Source of the DNA: Neolentinus lepideus HHB14362 ss-1
Taxonomy: Eukaryota; Basidiomycota; Agaricomycetes; Gloeophyllales; Gloeophyllaceae
DNA length: 64,000 bases
Assembly: GCA_001632425.1 (NCBI GenBank)
Contig: KV425557.1
Location: 124,001-188,000 of the forward strand
Direction: 5' to 3'
The notes under the pieces are model-generated. The model did no database searches. It had not been told where the DNA came from and saw only the letters and a program-made list of their open reading frames with translations. Numbering within the stretch: position 1 is the stretch's first letter; every line of letters starts with the position of its first letter. The position numbers and the translations under genes were made by a program. Positions 35,185 through 46,741 of this stretch are shown here, in pieces.

Positions 35185-35985
35185 ACAAAGGCACATATCG
35201 GAACATTCGACCGTGGAAAGCTAGTGATATCGGCAGGATCTTCCTTGGCTGTTCTGGCCAGGGATAGGGCGTAGTAACTTAATCGCTGACGATTTAGTAA
35301 CGTATGTTAATAAACCGAAGGGTCTGGGTGCATTTTATAACAGTGTTTATTAACATTGTGTGGCGCAAAGTTAATAACGTGTTTAAAAAACATTAGTAAC
35401 TAGGTTAAAAATAGTTTCAGCTGTTAGAAAATGGGTACTGTTTATAAGCTCTACCGGCGTCGTGCTAGACGGCTGCTGAGCGCTGAGGCTTCTGCCCTCT
35501 AGACCGGGCACGCTAATAATCGGTGTCGTAGAGACAAGGTGCTTGAGGACCGGGGAGTAGGCTGGTCACGAGCCTAACCGGGGAGTCAATATCACTATTG
35601 CAGTAAAGAGTTTACTAGAATTACTTAAAGTTAGGCTGAGGGTTCCGTTGCCCGAGTCGCACTAATCTCGAGCTCAGTAAGACCCAATGCTCAAGGCTGC
35701 TCTCAAACTAGTGTTTTTTATGGTTCTCTGCAAGTCCGAGCATATAGATAACTATGTAGACCATCTTAGTCCTCGAGAATTTTAAACAATTATTAAAACT
35801 AAAATCTACCCTCTGATCCGGGGTCAAGTTATTAACATGTTAATAACAAATGTTAATAAACCATGTTTATAAACATTGAATTATCTACTACGCCCTAGCC
35901 AGGGAACAAAGGCACATATCGAAACATTCGACCGTGGAAAGCTGGTGATATCGGCAGGATCTTCCTTGGCTGTTCTGACCAGGGA
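35185..35985. repeat. 80-bp direct tandem pair, now split by a transposon
   Basis: Unit 1 at 35185-35264 and unit 2 at 35906-35985 differ at only a few positions; each runs from ACAAAGGCACATATCG to CCAGGGA. Without the element at 35265-35897 and its target duplication they would abut as a tandem dimer. Confidence 0.9.
35265..35897. mobile_element. Non-autonomous hAT-like DNA transposon (MITE), 633 bp
   Basis: Ends are perfect 12-bp terminal inverted repeats TAGGGCGTAGTA. Both flanks carry the 8-bp target duplication GCCAGGGA (35257-35264 and 35898-35905), the duplication length typical of hAT elements. Subterminal zones are AT-rich, with repeated GTTAATAA(C/A) and GTTTAT(T/A)A motifs on both sides. 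No coding frame is present. It is inserted exactly at the junction of an 80-bp tandem dimer in the gene-poor interval after HIS3. Confidence 0.88.
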
Positions 35986-37121
35986 CGCTGCCCCTTGTGC
36001 TTATTGCGTGACTCACCCTAGGGAATGAAACTTCAACTTCAATTCATTTGCTGGTCACGCCGTGCGGCCTGCGCTGTTCCAGAGCCCACAACTCCGGCAG
36101 CCGATATTGGACCCCGTCTGACCCGTTTGTCTCGAAGGTACGCAGCAACGGTGATTGATATTCGTGTTTATGATTCGCCTGTGGTCACTCATCCTCGGCG
36201 AAGCCACCGAAGCCACTCCTGCCGCGATTGACATTGCTCAGCTCTTGTAGTGGTTCTTTATTACTGGCGCCTAGACCAGGCGGCTGGTGATCGATCAGCA
36301 AGGTACGTTATACAGTACCTTCGATTTGATGGTGGTCCAATGCTCCTCAATCAATTCAATGGTGTAAGCCATGCCGCTAGAATTCCGTATCCAACATTCC
36401 CCGCCAATGTCCAGGTCTGTGTCTCTCTGCCACAGTAGCGACGTGACAAAGACCCATCCGATAAAGTTCTCTTTCTCTCTAACTGGCAGTTTGGTCTCCC
36501 ATTCAAACTGATGGTGACGTTCCAAAACTGACTTCCCAGAGATGCCATACGTGCTCTCGTCAGAAGCACAGCTCTCCATACGTTCTCAAGAAATCGTTCT
36601 AGTTCAGGTAGCTATTTCTGAACATAGGTCGCCAGGCGTTCCGAATGAAAATAGAATTGCTGACTGCGATCAAGACCAAGAACTCTGTATTCTGTGATTA
36701 CAGGTGATCTTGCTTATGAACACAGGTACTGTAATATAATGATCGATGAGCGGCACCGTGACCGAACACGAAGTAGTAATCGGACCGCCAGCATTTGTGC
36801 ATCATACCATTGAATTGACCTTATTTTAACAAGGTTGGCATAGTCACCCCTTACTCTCTTCTAGTGAGTATTGCGGCGTATATCCGGCCAGTGCTCGGAT
36901 TTTTCGACACCGTCGACAAGACAGGGCGGTACAAAGTATACCAAACGTCGCCATCACAATACACCATGGATTAAAGCAAAAGCACACACTAAACTAACTA
37001 TGGCAGATATGCCCGTGTACATATCCGAGAAGACTAAACCAAGTCTACAATACAAAGTAGCTATGTAAAACAAAGCACGAAAACAATCTACACATACACT
37101 CAAACCATCATATGACATACA
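35986..37121. other. Intergenic interval between the MITE and the Zn2Cys6 regulator gene
   Basis: A minus-strand frame at 36295-36579 (94 codons, ERHHQFEWETKLPVREKENF) looks protein-like in composition but matches no family I know, and the plus strand is broken by stops. I do not call a gene. The interval from 36600 to 37120 shows nothing. Confidence 0.4.
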
Positions 37122-40100
37122 TTATGATCTCATCCCTGTCCATGGCTGACCGTACTGTGACGACTGATCATGTTCCGTAGCATGTGGCCATCCACTGGCA
37201 ACGTCGGAATAGTTCGTTCCGAAGAGGTCACTGGCTGAGCCAGGCATGCCCCACCTGTCGTCCATCACCTGTGCAGGAGCCATATTGCCGTGGAACTGCG
37301 CGCCATACGTCCCAGTGCTATGGCCCGCGACAACCGTCTGCAAAAAATGGTTCATGCTGAAATCCATGTCAGCGTCGCCAGACTGCTGGTACACTGTCCC
37401 GCTGGGATAGTCCTGCGCCGACTGTTCCATGACGTGGCTGGCGCCGCTCATCGACTGCGAGGTATCGGGCCAGTAATACATATGCGGCGGCGTCGGGTCC
37501 CGTTCGCGGTTGTACTGGGGCAGGATCTCGCCTGACGGCGGCGAGTATTGCCCGTCGGGCGCGTACTGGGTCTCCGCGTAGGTCGCCTCTCCAGGAGCAC
37601 TAGCGACGGAATGATCGTACTTGGCGAGAAGGGAAGAGAGGAAGCGCGAGTACAGCATGGGCGTGTGCCGGCCGTCGAGCGCCACCTCGTTCGAGCCCAG
37701 TATCTCAATGAGTTTGCGAACACTGCTGATAATCTTTGTCTCCTCCGCCGGCTCAAGCAGAGGCTTGCATCTCGGGCGGAGCAGCTGCATCGATGAGTGA
37801 GGGACACTTCAGTTCCGAGAACAAGCGCCAGGCGAAGCGGACGGACGTACGTTAAGCAGGAACGCCGCTGCATAAGCGACGTAAAGGAAGTGCGCTTCCA
37901 TGGAGAACCGGAGCATGCGCGTAGGATAGACCACGGGGTACATGTCGTTGATCATGATCTGCAATACAAGCTGCGCTACGGCGATGGACTGCACACCAAG
38001 CGTCAGTCAGCGAGCGATGACACCGTCGCAGGTCCTCACCTCCCGGACGATGTAGTTCTCGCGTTTGAGTCCCTTCTTGAGCCCCAGCTGGAAGGTATGC
38101 GCGAGGACGACCAATCGTGAGTACGCCGCAATTCTGTGAACAAACAAAAGGTCAGCCAGACGCCCGTGGTAAGATGAAAAGCAGGTGATTCATCCCGCGT
38201 CCGCTAAGCGCTCGGACCGGGTGCGAGCAAGGGTCCTGTGCGAAGAAGTGAATGAATAGAACAGAGTCGACGTACAATCGCGTGGTGTTCCCTCGGTACC
38301 GACATATTGGATCTAGAAACGGCAGAAGGTTAGGATTCCGAGATTTATCTTACAAAGCAGTCGGAGGGAGATAGGAGGTGCAAGTGAGGATTTAATATCG
38401 AAGAGTCGGGGGATCTCAAGCCCATTGAGATAGATCGTCCCGGCGAGTGCGGGAAAAAGGACCAACGAACAGAAAGAAGAAAAGAACAACGTACCAGTGG
38501 AGAACGTCTGCGTCTGGTACAGGTGGTACCAATGCCCAATCTTGCCATGCAGCCTCCGATCAATCTCCACCAGCTTCCCCACCAAGTCCCCCTCCGGATC
38601 CTCTCCCTCCTCATCCACAATCCTACGAAACTCCGCCATCACGAGCAATATATCCACATACCCGCACAAGTGTATATCATAGTCGAGATTCCGCTCGCTG
38701 CAGCGCCACCAGTCCGCGCTGTGCCGCGCCACATAGTCGTCCTGCAGGCGCACCATCGGCAGCTTGCCGTACTGCGTCGCGTGCGACGCGTCGACGCAGA
38801 ACGCGTTCAGCCACGTGCGCGTGTGGTTCAGCGAGGTCGGCGTCGGCGGAGTGGGCTGCGGCTGGTTGATGCGGAGCTCGAGCGCGAGCCTACAATAGAT
38901 AAATATATATATAAACGTGAGATGCGATGTGATGTGATGGCGGACGCACCGTATCGCAACGCCCATCAGCGCCCAGCTGCGGTCCTCCGCCCACCTCTTG
39001 CGCGGCTTTGGGTACACGGCGAGGAGCAGGTACGCCTGGCACGTCTCGACCGTCTTGGAAGAGTCGACGAGCGCCTTGCCCGCCGCGTCGCGCGCGAAGG
39101 ACATGAGCAGTGGGTAGAGCTGCGGGTGCAGGTCATAGTATCGCGAGGCGACGGTGCATACTGTTGTGGTAAGGGTGAGTAGAGTGAAAGGGGAATGGGA
39201 GATGGGGGGAAGACTTACCGACTGTGAAGAGGAAGGGGGAGGTGTGGATGAGGGAGGGCGGGGTGTGGTAGTTTGGGTCGAGGATCGAGAAGAAGGGCTG
39301 TCCGTGAGGATGTCCAATTACTCTCTTCGCGAAGTTCGAGGTCAACTATGCTTACATTCACTCTATCAAAGTACCTACAAAAACCCCACTCAGTAATCTC
39401 ATACTTTTGTGAATAAATAAACCTACGCCACTCACAGCCTAAACAAGTCATGCACCTCGTCCATCTGCAACAGCCCCCTCTTGACAACCTCGGGGAGGGC
39501 CTGGCTTATGCCGAAGTGTCTGGCATCTGGAGCACACAAGATAGCAAGGTAACCATCCTTGTTAGCACAGGGACATCACCAGCAAAGAATAGAATAGCAT
39601 GCAGAAGAGCACGCCACACAGTGCCAGAAGCCGCGCCACATCAGAACGACAAAGTGATAGTGGTAATCACGATCAGGTAAGAAACCCGAGACACCGAGAC
39701 AAAGTCGGGCGATGGACACCGATGTGGCTGTTCCACCGGAACTAGCGCCAGGTAAAGATCCGGGGATATCGTCATCAACCCGAATTGGCTCATCCATGAT
39801 GAAAAGGAAGTATGCTCCCCCAGCCCGGAATAATATTGCACCGCGCACGAGAAACACGGGAACGCACCTGCAGACATAGGCGCGCGCATGGACATGCCTG
39901 CAAAGTACTCTGCTGCGCCGTACTCGCGCTTCAAGCTGTGTGGCGCGTTGTGGAAGCTGTGCTCCGGGAAGCTGCTGTCTGGGGAGGATTCGTTTGGCGA
40001 GCCTGTAATATTGGGTAAGAAGATGATGAGGGATGCAGCGAGAGGGACGTACTACTGCTAGATGTCTCTCCCTGGGCCTTTTCGATCCAGTCTTTGATCT

Positions 40101-40781
40101 TCTTCTCTGTTTTGATCTGGTCGAGCTGTTCAAGGATGCACTGGATGTAGGTGTCTTGCTGGTGTGATTTTTCGAGGAGGGCTTCGTGTGTCCTGGTTTA
40201 CGAGTAGGCTAGGATGAATAACACGGGAAATGGACGGACGCACGGTGCTGGCTTTCGCTTCTTGCGGCCGCGGACGAGGCATTCGTGGCTGCCCGCGATG
40301 CAGCGCTGACAGGACGATTCGCCCGGGTCGAATTTGCAGCGAACCTGGAAGAGTGCCAGAGTGAACAAGGCCAGGAGCTGGGAACAGCGGTGCCAGGCAC
40401 ACCTTTAATGATTTGCAGTGGACGCAGGCGCCCATGCTGGACACTGATGAGAGATGGCAAAGACAGTGGCGGGAGAGACACTCACGGGCGGAGATTGGCT
40501 TTGAAGCTGGGTGTCGCGTACTGGGCGCCCTTTGTGTCTTCGTCGTCGCTGTCTTCGTCGTCGCTGAGAGGCTGGTACGGGCGCGCAGAACTAGTGTGGA
40601 AGGAGGCGAAGGTAACAAAGGGGGTTGAGGGAGTGGATGGTGTGCGGCGGGAGCACATGGTTGCGTAGGGCGCAAACTTGAAGGTAAAGGCAGAGCAGGG
40701 CGGTGGCTGTGGAATGGGAGGAGATATACCGTGCATGATGTGTCGATCGAGATCCGGGGAGGGGAAAGCGGTGTTGGGCAT
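37122..40781 (-). CDS. Zn(II)2Cys6 fungal transcription factor with fungal-specific regulatory domain
   Basis: ATG at 40781 (MPNTAFPSPDLDRH). After about 85 residues the zinc cluster reads ACVHCKSLK, then VRCKFDPGESSCQRCIAGSH, then ECLVRG: six cysteines in binuclear-cluster spacing, split by an intron (about 40340-40412). KKRKP and a coiled-coil linker follow (EKSHQQDTYIQCILEQLDQI). The middle-homology domain runs ISQALPEVVKRGLLQMDEVH, DLFRLYFDRV, FFSILDPNYHTPPSLIHTSP, CTVASRYYDLHPQLYPLLMS, CQAYLLLAVYPKPRKRWAED, RSWALMGVAIR and LALELRI. The C-terminal half ends in a Gln/Ser/Tyr-rich stretch near 37122, a possible activation region. Such proteins bind CGG-containing sites and control metabolic genes; the target is unknown. 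Splicing near 39550-39950 is uncertain. More than ten introns. Confidence 0.83.
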
Positions 40782-43700
40782 GGACGCCCTGCATGGCAAT
40801 AAATGGCACGCCCGATCCATATCGAGATGCGATCACCGTTGTCCCGCCAGCCAATCACAGCCACCCCTCCTCGATAAGCACCCGTCCTGCCCGGATCATG
40901 TCTATCGCGGTGTCCGAGGTCAGCGTCCTGCCAGTCCCCTGGGCACCCTCCGACGATCCCCTCCCGGCCCTCCGCCGAGACCCCGTGACCGACCCCCGTA
41001 ACCGCCACTGGAAGAGAACGCGAGTGTATCTGCAAACCATCTCCCGATGCAAACTCGATATAGCGTCCCTCTTCTCATGACTTCATCCACGAATGACAGT
41101 AAACGCCGTTCCTCTCATGGCCGGGCCTTCGCATCCACCGCGGTCAACATTGACATCCTCGACAGCTCACTAGAAGGTCCACCACTGTGTTGGCCTCGAG
41201 CGGAAAGCATGCCTTGATACCCGCGGCTAGAAGGCCAGCATGCTCTGCGTTGGACCCATATCATTCGGAATCCATGCCCTGATACCCGCTCCTCGCCGTC
41301 TCGTGTACTCGCAATGTCCTGCATTCCGAATGCATCAGGAACGCGTACTGGACTCTCCTCGCTGCGAAAACGTACGTCTGAATACAAATAGGCATTTAAG
41401 TTTTGGCTCACTGGCGCTAGTCTCAACCACTCAATCTCCGGCACCCGCGATTTCGCACTGTCAGCATAGACGCCTGGAGTTCAGATACACACAACCATGT
41501 ATGTTTGTGATGCCCCAGGCACGGAAAACATACTGAATAAGGGAGTTTCTACGCCATATATGTTCCCGTGACCACTCACCGTGACCCGTGACTGACGAAT
41601 CGCCACCCTCACGACATCGTGGGTCCACAGGTACCATGCCATCGTTCGAGTTCGCCTGATCATGCGCCTCTATATGTCGCCCATCGGGCCGTTACACGCG
41701 AACCAGCCCGCATCCGCCAAACGCCCATTAAAGTACGGTGGCTGTCGACATGAGAACCAGCACCTCAATCAAGCGCAAGGTTTCCGCGTTCGCGGAGTAT
41801 ATATGTATTCCCCACTATCACTCGTCGCTCCATACGCGCGGAAGGTTACTGATATATGACAAAGCGAGTCAGAATCCAAAGATGCAGAACAACGGCAAGG
41901 CTAGAACCTACTCAATTCTCCTCCTTCTTCTTCTATCTGGATTCTGGATGGCGATATCGATTAGCTACGGGGCTCATCACGACGCAGAACCCCAGCACTT
42001 CATCTCACCCGGAGCTCGCAACTTCCTGCAATTTGTATCTCTGCTAGCAAGTACTGTAGCTTGTCCCTCTCCCGCATCTTCAGAACGAGAAACGCTGGAG
42101 CTCGACTGCACGTACGTACAACATTCCGCGCTAGGCGCCAGAGGTACACGCCCATCAGACTGCGCAGGTCTTTCCGGTGGGCGTGCCCGTACCGCATCGG
42201 GAACAAGGTTGCTACCAGCTCTAAATGCGTCCTGTGCAATATTAAGCCCAGCGCCCCTCTGGCGACCTAACAATCCGCCGGCATCAGATATATCAGATGC
42301 CCATCCAAAGTCGACAGTCAACAGTCGAGAGGGGGCGAGGCGAGGGCTGCAAGCGATCCTGGCGGCCATCAGCGAGTGACGGACAATCACGACGATGCAC
42401 CCGGGATGATCATCGTCAAGGGAGGGGAATATGGGAGTGAGAACGCCGCGGGTCTAGGGCAAGGGCAAGGGCACCGTGGTCAGAAAGCGCTGACGAGCCC
42501 GTCCGCGGGCCGCGCACTCGTGTCATTGCCTCTCGCGCACGGGAGGGGCGTCGTGCGTTGTATTATTGGCCTGGGCAGCAGATTCGCGGATATGTTTGGC
42601 TTCGGGCCGGGTCGAGAAACACAGGTCAAAGCTAGTGGCGAGTTAGACTGTACGTTAGTGGCAGAGAGCCACGACCCTCGAATCCTGATGGACGGGAAGG
42701 GAGGGTCAGAGAAACCCGCTCTATTAACGGAACAGATACTTATCGCCCAAAGACAATCCAAAGACAATCCGAGAAGGGCGCATTAGTGTGTCGAGCCGTA
42801 ATACCGCAGCATGTGTTCCGAGTTGTGGACTAGGCCCAGACAGGGTATAGTGGAGGATTTGCGTTCTGCACCTCCACGGTCTAGCCTGGTTAGCCCCAGA
42901 TAGAGGACTATAGCTAGTGGATGTCGACCCGGATTAATCTCTTGCTCAGCGAAGGAGCCCCAACGAACAAACACAATGAAGTTCTGGCTGTCAAAGCTCG
43001 CCGAGAATCACAATCCGATCAGGTCCGACCGTCTTACCCGAGATCAACTTGTCATATGTAATAACATGATTGATCTCCGAATGACGATCATTCGGCGTGA
43101 CGATCTGAGAGCGCTCTGGCATTGTGTTGGACGTTCCTACAACTACTTAAACTTTGCAACTCCAGAAACAGCCCGCGACCCGCGGGTGGAAGCGAGCTGT
43201 CGCGACGACAGTAACTGTCTCACAAAGACGAAGGGGCAGAATTACCTTGCTCACGATATCATGCTACCAAAAAGACGTCATCCACTAGTACTCATAAGCC
43301 CTGTGATTCTCGAGGTAGATTGAAGGATGATGCACACGTGATTCATCGTAACGTTACCTCGCAACTGCAGAGACACCAAGTCCCCTTGCGACCACACAAA
43401 CTAGTCTTCCCGACCATCGAACGCGAGCTTCGTCCCTACTCGCTTCCGAGTAACGCAGGAGTATATATGCTCCAAACAAGCTCAAACCTGCTAATAGCAC
43501 GTTTAGAAACCCCATTTGCATGGAAATACACTGATGGTGTTTGATTTAGACAAGAACACACGGTCATAGACGGTCAAATGCTCATGTACATTCCAGTGTT
43601 CAAATTTCAAAACCGACAGGTGCAATGCGCACTATACGAAGAAGGGCACTTCATCGACACTCATCAAACCCCACAGGTACAACGCGCAGCACGAAGGAGG

Positions 43701-44844
43701 GTACCTCATCGACGCTCATCAAAGTTCGCACTGAAGAACTTAGAAGTGTGCTGCACCTTACTTCGTGCAATTCGTTTGCAGAAGGATTATTTAATGTTGA
43801 TCCCGATGTGCCCGATAAAACCTACCCATCGCAGATTTTCGTGGTCCGCTGGCTTCCTGGCTTCGAAGACGCTGTCTGACAGGTGGTTCTGCCAGAACTC
43901 GCTCTGTTGGATCCAAGTATGCACCATCGCACTCCGCGTTATTCAAGCCTAGGATGACCGAACCAGGACCCCGCCGTTGCCAAGACGCAGCAGAGGAGTG
44001 TGTCTTGGTGTATCGAAATAACATTGTTGGCACTGGACAAGGACAACACGGAAGCATCGCTAACTGTTCCCATCCTTTCTATTCATCGGCTGTGGGTGCC
44101 AGATTTGGCATAAATCCCCGAACCTCAGGACACTGGCAACCAGTGACTCGGACTGATGAGGGATGGGCACTACCACCACGAGTCCACCGGCAGCCACAAG
44201 ATATCTTGGTATAGGTGCTCGAAATAGCTCACCTGTATGAGAAAACACGGAAGGACTGACGTGAGAGCGAAATGGTAGCGGGTCAGCAGACGGATGACTT
44301 CACACACCAAATGTATACACGTCCTATGGTTAGCCTACCGAGCCTCTGCAACGGGGCACCAGCCAGTGCACTCGGTACACGCACGCAGTGATACAATCTA
44401 CCCTTCCAGGGACTCCTGTTCATGAAGCTCCCATGCAGCAGTATGGCCCACCTCGAAGAGAAATGCATTTGCATGTGACCAGCGGACAGCTTGATATGCA
44501 GTCCAAGCAGTCCAAGCTGAATGCTACATTGAATCTTCACCTTTCACGAAGACACCGCTAAGCTTTAACCCCACAATGTTAATGATAACAATGCAAGGAG
44601 ACGGTGGATCCGCATGACTGAACAAGTGCAGGGGATGGCAGGACACCTTAATGCAGAGCCGCCAGCCACCAGCCTCTCGGGTTTTGGGGAAAGATCGACC
44701 TTCCATATTCGCGCCACTTGGGCAGTATCGCGGCTCCTGGGCTGAACTAACACAACTAGTGCAGTCACTCCATGTGCCTAGGATCCGATGCGTCAGACCG
44801 GATGTCATAGCTTGAGACGTGGCATACCCCGTGGTCGGTACGCC
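40782..44844. other. 4-kb interval without a recognisable gene
   Basis: Frames such as 41738-42379, 42376-42786, 42976-43323 and 43578-43952 (plus) have no domain, no plausible intron-exon pattern and shadow-like composition. A frame at 43625-43879 ends SQIFVVRWLPGFEDAV and is the most protein-like, but it is unassigned. An imperfect tandem repeat lies at 43616-43723 and a small direct repeat (ATGCCYTGATACCCGC) near 41208 and 41276. No RNA gene recognised. Confidence 0.5.
43616..43723. repeat. Imperfect tandem repeat, two units of 51-53 bp
   Basis: Unit 1 at 43616-43668 and unit 2 at 43673-43723 both run from ACAGGT(G/A)CAA(T/C)GCGCA to TCATCGAC(A/G)CTCATCAAA, with about 80% identity and one 2-3-nt length difference. 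Confidence 0.75.
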
Positions 44845-46390
44845 CTATGCAGTGTGTTCGCCGTCGCAGCGGCCAGGTACCGCACCGACGTCGTAAATGC
44901 AAGGTCCCCTTCCTTCGGCCTTCATATCCAGAATTTTCCAAAGCCCGCAGTCTTTGCCGTCATTCTGCGCAGCTCCATTGCAATGCCACCAGTATTTGTC
45001 AGTCTTGCCGTCCTGTCGATTTTTCATGTCCGCGCGTAGAGCAGTCGGTGTGCCGCATTTGCACCGCGGGATAGTAGAAGGGTGGAAATCCGGTCGGTAG
45101 AAGCGGAATGTGATGTTGATTCGGCAATTTGACGGCTCAATAGAGGCGCCCGGGGCACGTGGATACAACGGACGGTAGAGATCAATAGTAGGCTGCGGCG
45201 GAATTGAATGCTTGAAACGCTCTTGGGTTGATCCGTGCATGATTATCAACTAGCCGGGGTGTTTAGTCAATGAGGACGATGCGTGTGTAGAGAGACTGAC
45301 CGAATTGTGTGGGAGAGGTATATTGAAAGTCTGAGCATGACGGTCTTGTTTCTGATCGGAAGGCACGACTTCTCGTAGACGAAATACCCTGCTTGTACCT
45401 GCAGCGTGAGGTCAGCCCATTGTTAGTTCCATCTCGATATAGAGACCGACCTAGGCTGATAGATGCAATGGTTGGGTATGGTCCTAGGTACGTCATGTGG
45501 TCTGCATGGGGACCCACACACTCTTTTGCGCCCTCGTAACAATTGGCAGCTGCGACATTCGCCTGCCACACACCCGATGGATCACTGGCCCACTCCAGGG
45601 GAAAGCGCTTCCGTTTCTTCATCTCTTCATTAACGATACGCTCCACTATAGAACAGGCCTCTTCCAGCACATCCGGAAAATAGTGAGGCAGCTGTGTATT
45701 GCGTCCATTGTACCAATATTGTGAAGCTTCTCGCCACTCTTCGGACCCGACATCGACGGGATCGTCGTCGGATTCTTTAGGCTTCCGGACATAGAATGAT
45801 GTTCTATGAGGGCTCTCCACAAGTCGTTCAAAAAGCCACCATTTATTGCGCTTCCAGTCCTCGGAAGCATCCAACATGGTGTAAAAGAGTCTACAAGCCA
45901 GCTCAGGCGGGAGAACAGACGTGTGAAGAGTGCAAGGCGTATGACTAGCGACCATGTCAGGGTTCGAAAGAGTCAATGGAGGGGAGCGGGGTACTTCCTT
46001 GATTGGAGAAGGGGGGGGTCGCAAGACAGTCATCAAATCAACAGTTGGTTTGGAAGGAGACTCGGAAGATCTTGATGATGGCTTTATAGCTTTGGGTGGA
46101 CTTCGAATCCTACGATCGTCTATCTTGTTGGAACTGCTAGTTGCTTGCACGGAGGGTCCAGGGCTGGCTATGTTTCTTAGCTTAGGGTCGGGTGGTTTCA
46201 GCCAGGCGTCCAGGTCTGCTGGCGTCTTTCGCTTCTTTGCCGCTCGGGAAGCGCGGGTCAGACGCCGAGCAGCTAATTCTACGTTGCCTCCACTTTCGAT
46301 CAATGCATCAAGGAGAATATGAGTATCTGGAACTGGCCCAGGGAGTAGACTAGCCAGTATTGCAAGCAGCGTCTCCGTATCCTCCGACAT
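44845..46390 (-). CDS. CUE - AlkB-type 2OG-Fe(II) dioxygenase - GRF zinc-finger protein
   Basis: Start ATG at 46390 (MSEDTETLLAILASLLPG). Residues 1-45 (PDTHILLDALIESGGNVELA) fit a CUE ubiquitin-binding fold. After a Pro/Ser/Lys linker the AlkB domain begins near LPPELACRLFYTMLDASEDW. It has WQANVAAANCYEGAKECVGP, then HADHMTYLGPYPTIASISLG (HxD iron ligands), then PLPHNSL-IIMHGSTQERFKHSIP (second His) and SNCRINITFRFYR (2-oxoglutarate Arg). The C-terminus has a GRF zinc finger: CKCGTPTALRADMKN, KYWWHCNG, CGLW. AlkB homologues oxidatively remove alkyl groups from nucleic acids. CUE and GRF suggest recruitment to ubiquitin-marked sites and single-stranded or damaged DNA; that is inference. Three introns. 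The promoter (46391-46513) is duplicated at 49870-49973. Confidence 0.85.
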
Positions 46391-46513
46391 CTGCCTGGCC
46401 GCTGGCGTGTGGGACGCACGAACAAATGAAAGCGCGTCGCCAACTAACCGTCGGAGTGACTTGCGCCATCTCACCACGTGCCCGATTCACGACGCGTTTT
46501 GTGGCAAATCCCG
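46391..46513 (-). promoter_or_regulatory. Promoter/5' flank of the AlkB gene; left copy of a direct repeat
   Basis: The repeat unit begins at the base next to the ATG and carries CACGTG (46475-46480) and ACGCGT (46492-46497). The second copy is at 49870-49973. Confidence 0.8.
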
Positions 46514-46741
46514 TTAAGCCATGCACGCATGAGCGAACCTCAAGGATCTCGATGCTAGTATTCCACGTATTTAGTACATGTTGCAGCTGCTGGGTTTGTT
46601 CGTCTTCAAGTGTTGGACGTCGACATCTGCTCGTGTTACGTCTGTTGCACTATTCTGCAAAGTAACCCGTGTTCGAATATCGGCCTGCCATATTGTGACT
46701 CGTTAGTCTTGCTGATCTATTTCGTCGATGGCTCAAATCCC

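Noticed and set aside
35265..35897. CRISPR-like or centromeric repeat from the repeated GTTAATAA motifs
   Set aside because: Eukaryotic context; the repeats are subterminal motifs of a TIR-bounded element with a clear target duplication.
42376..42786. Plus-strand frames in 41.7-43.6 kb as candidate genes
   Set aside because: No conserved motif, no consistent exon chain, composition like flanking non-coding DNA.
46660..46690. GTTCGAATA near 46674 (and the reverse copy near 33475), another T-loop-like motif
   Set aside because: The stem pairs only 3 of 5, and there is no cloverleaf around it.
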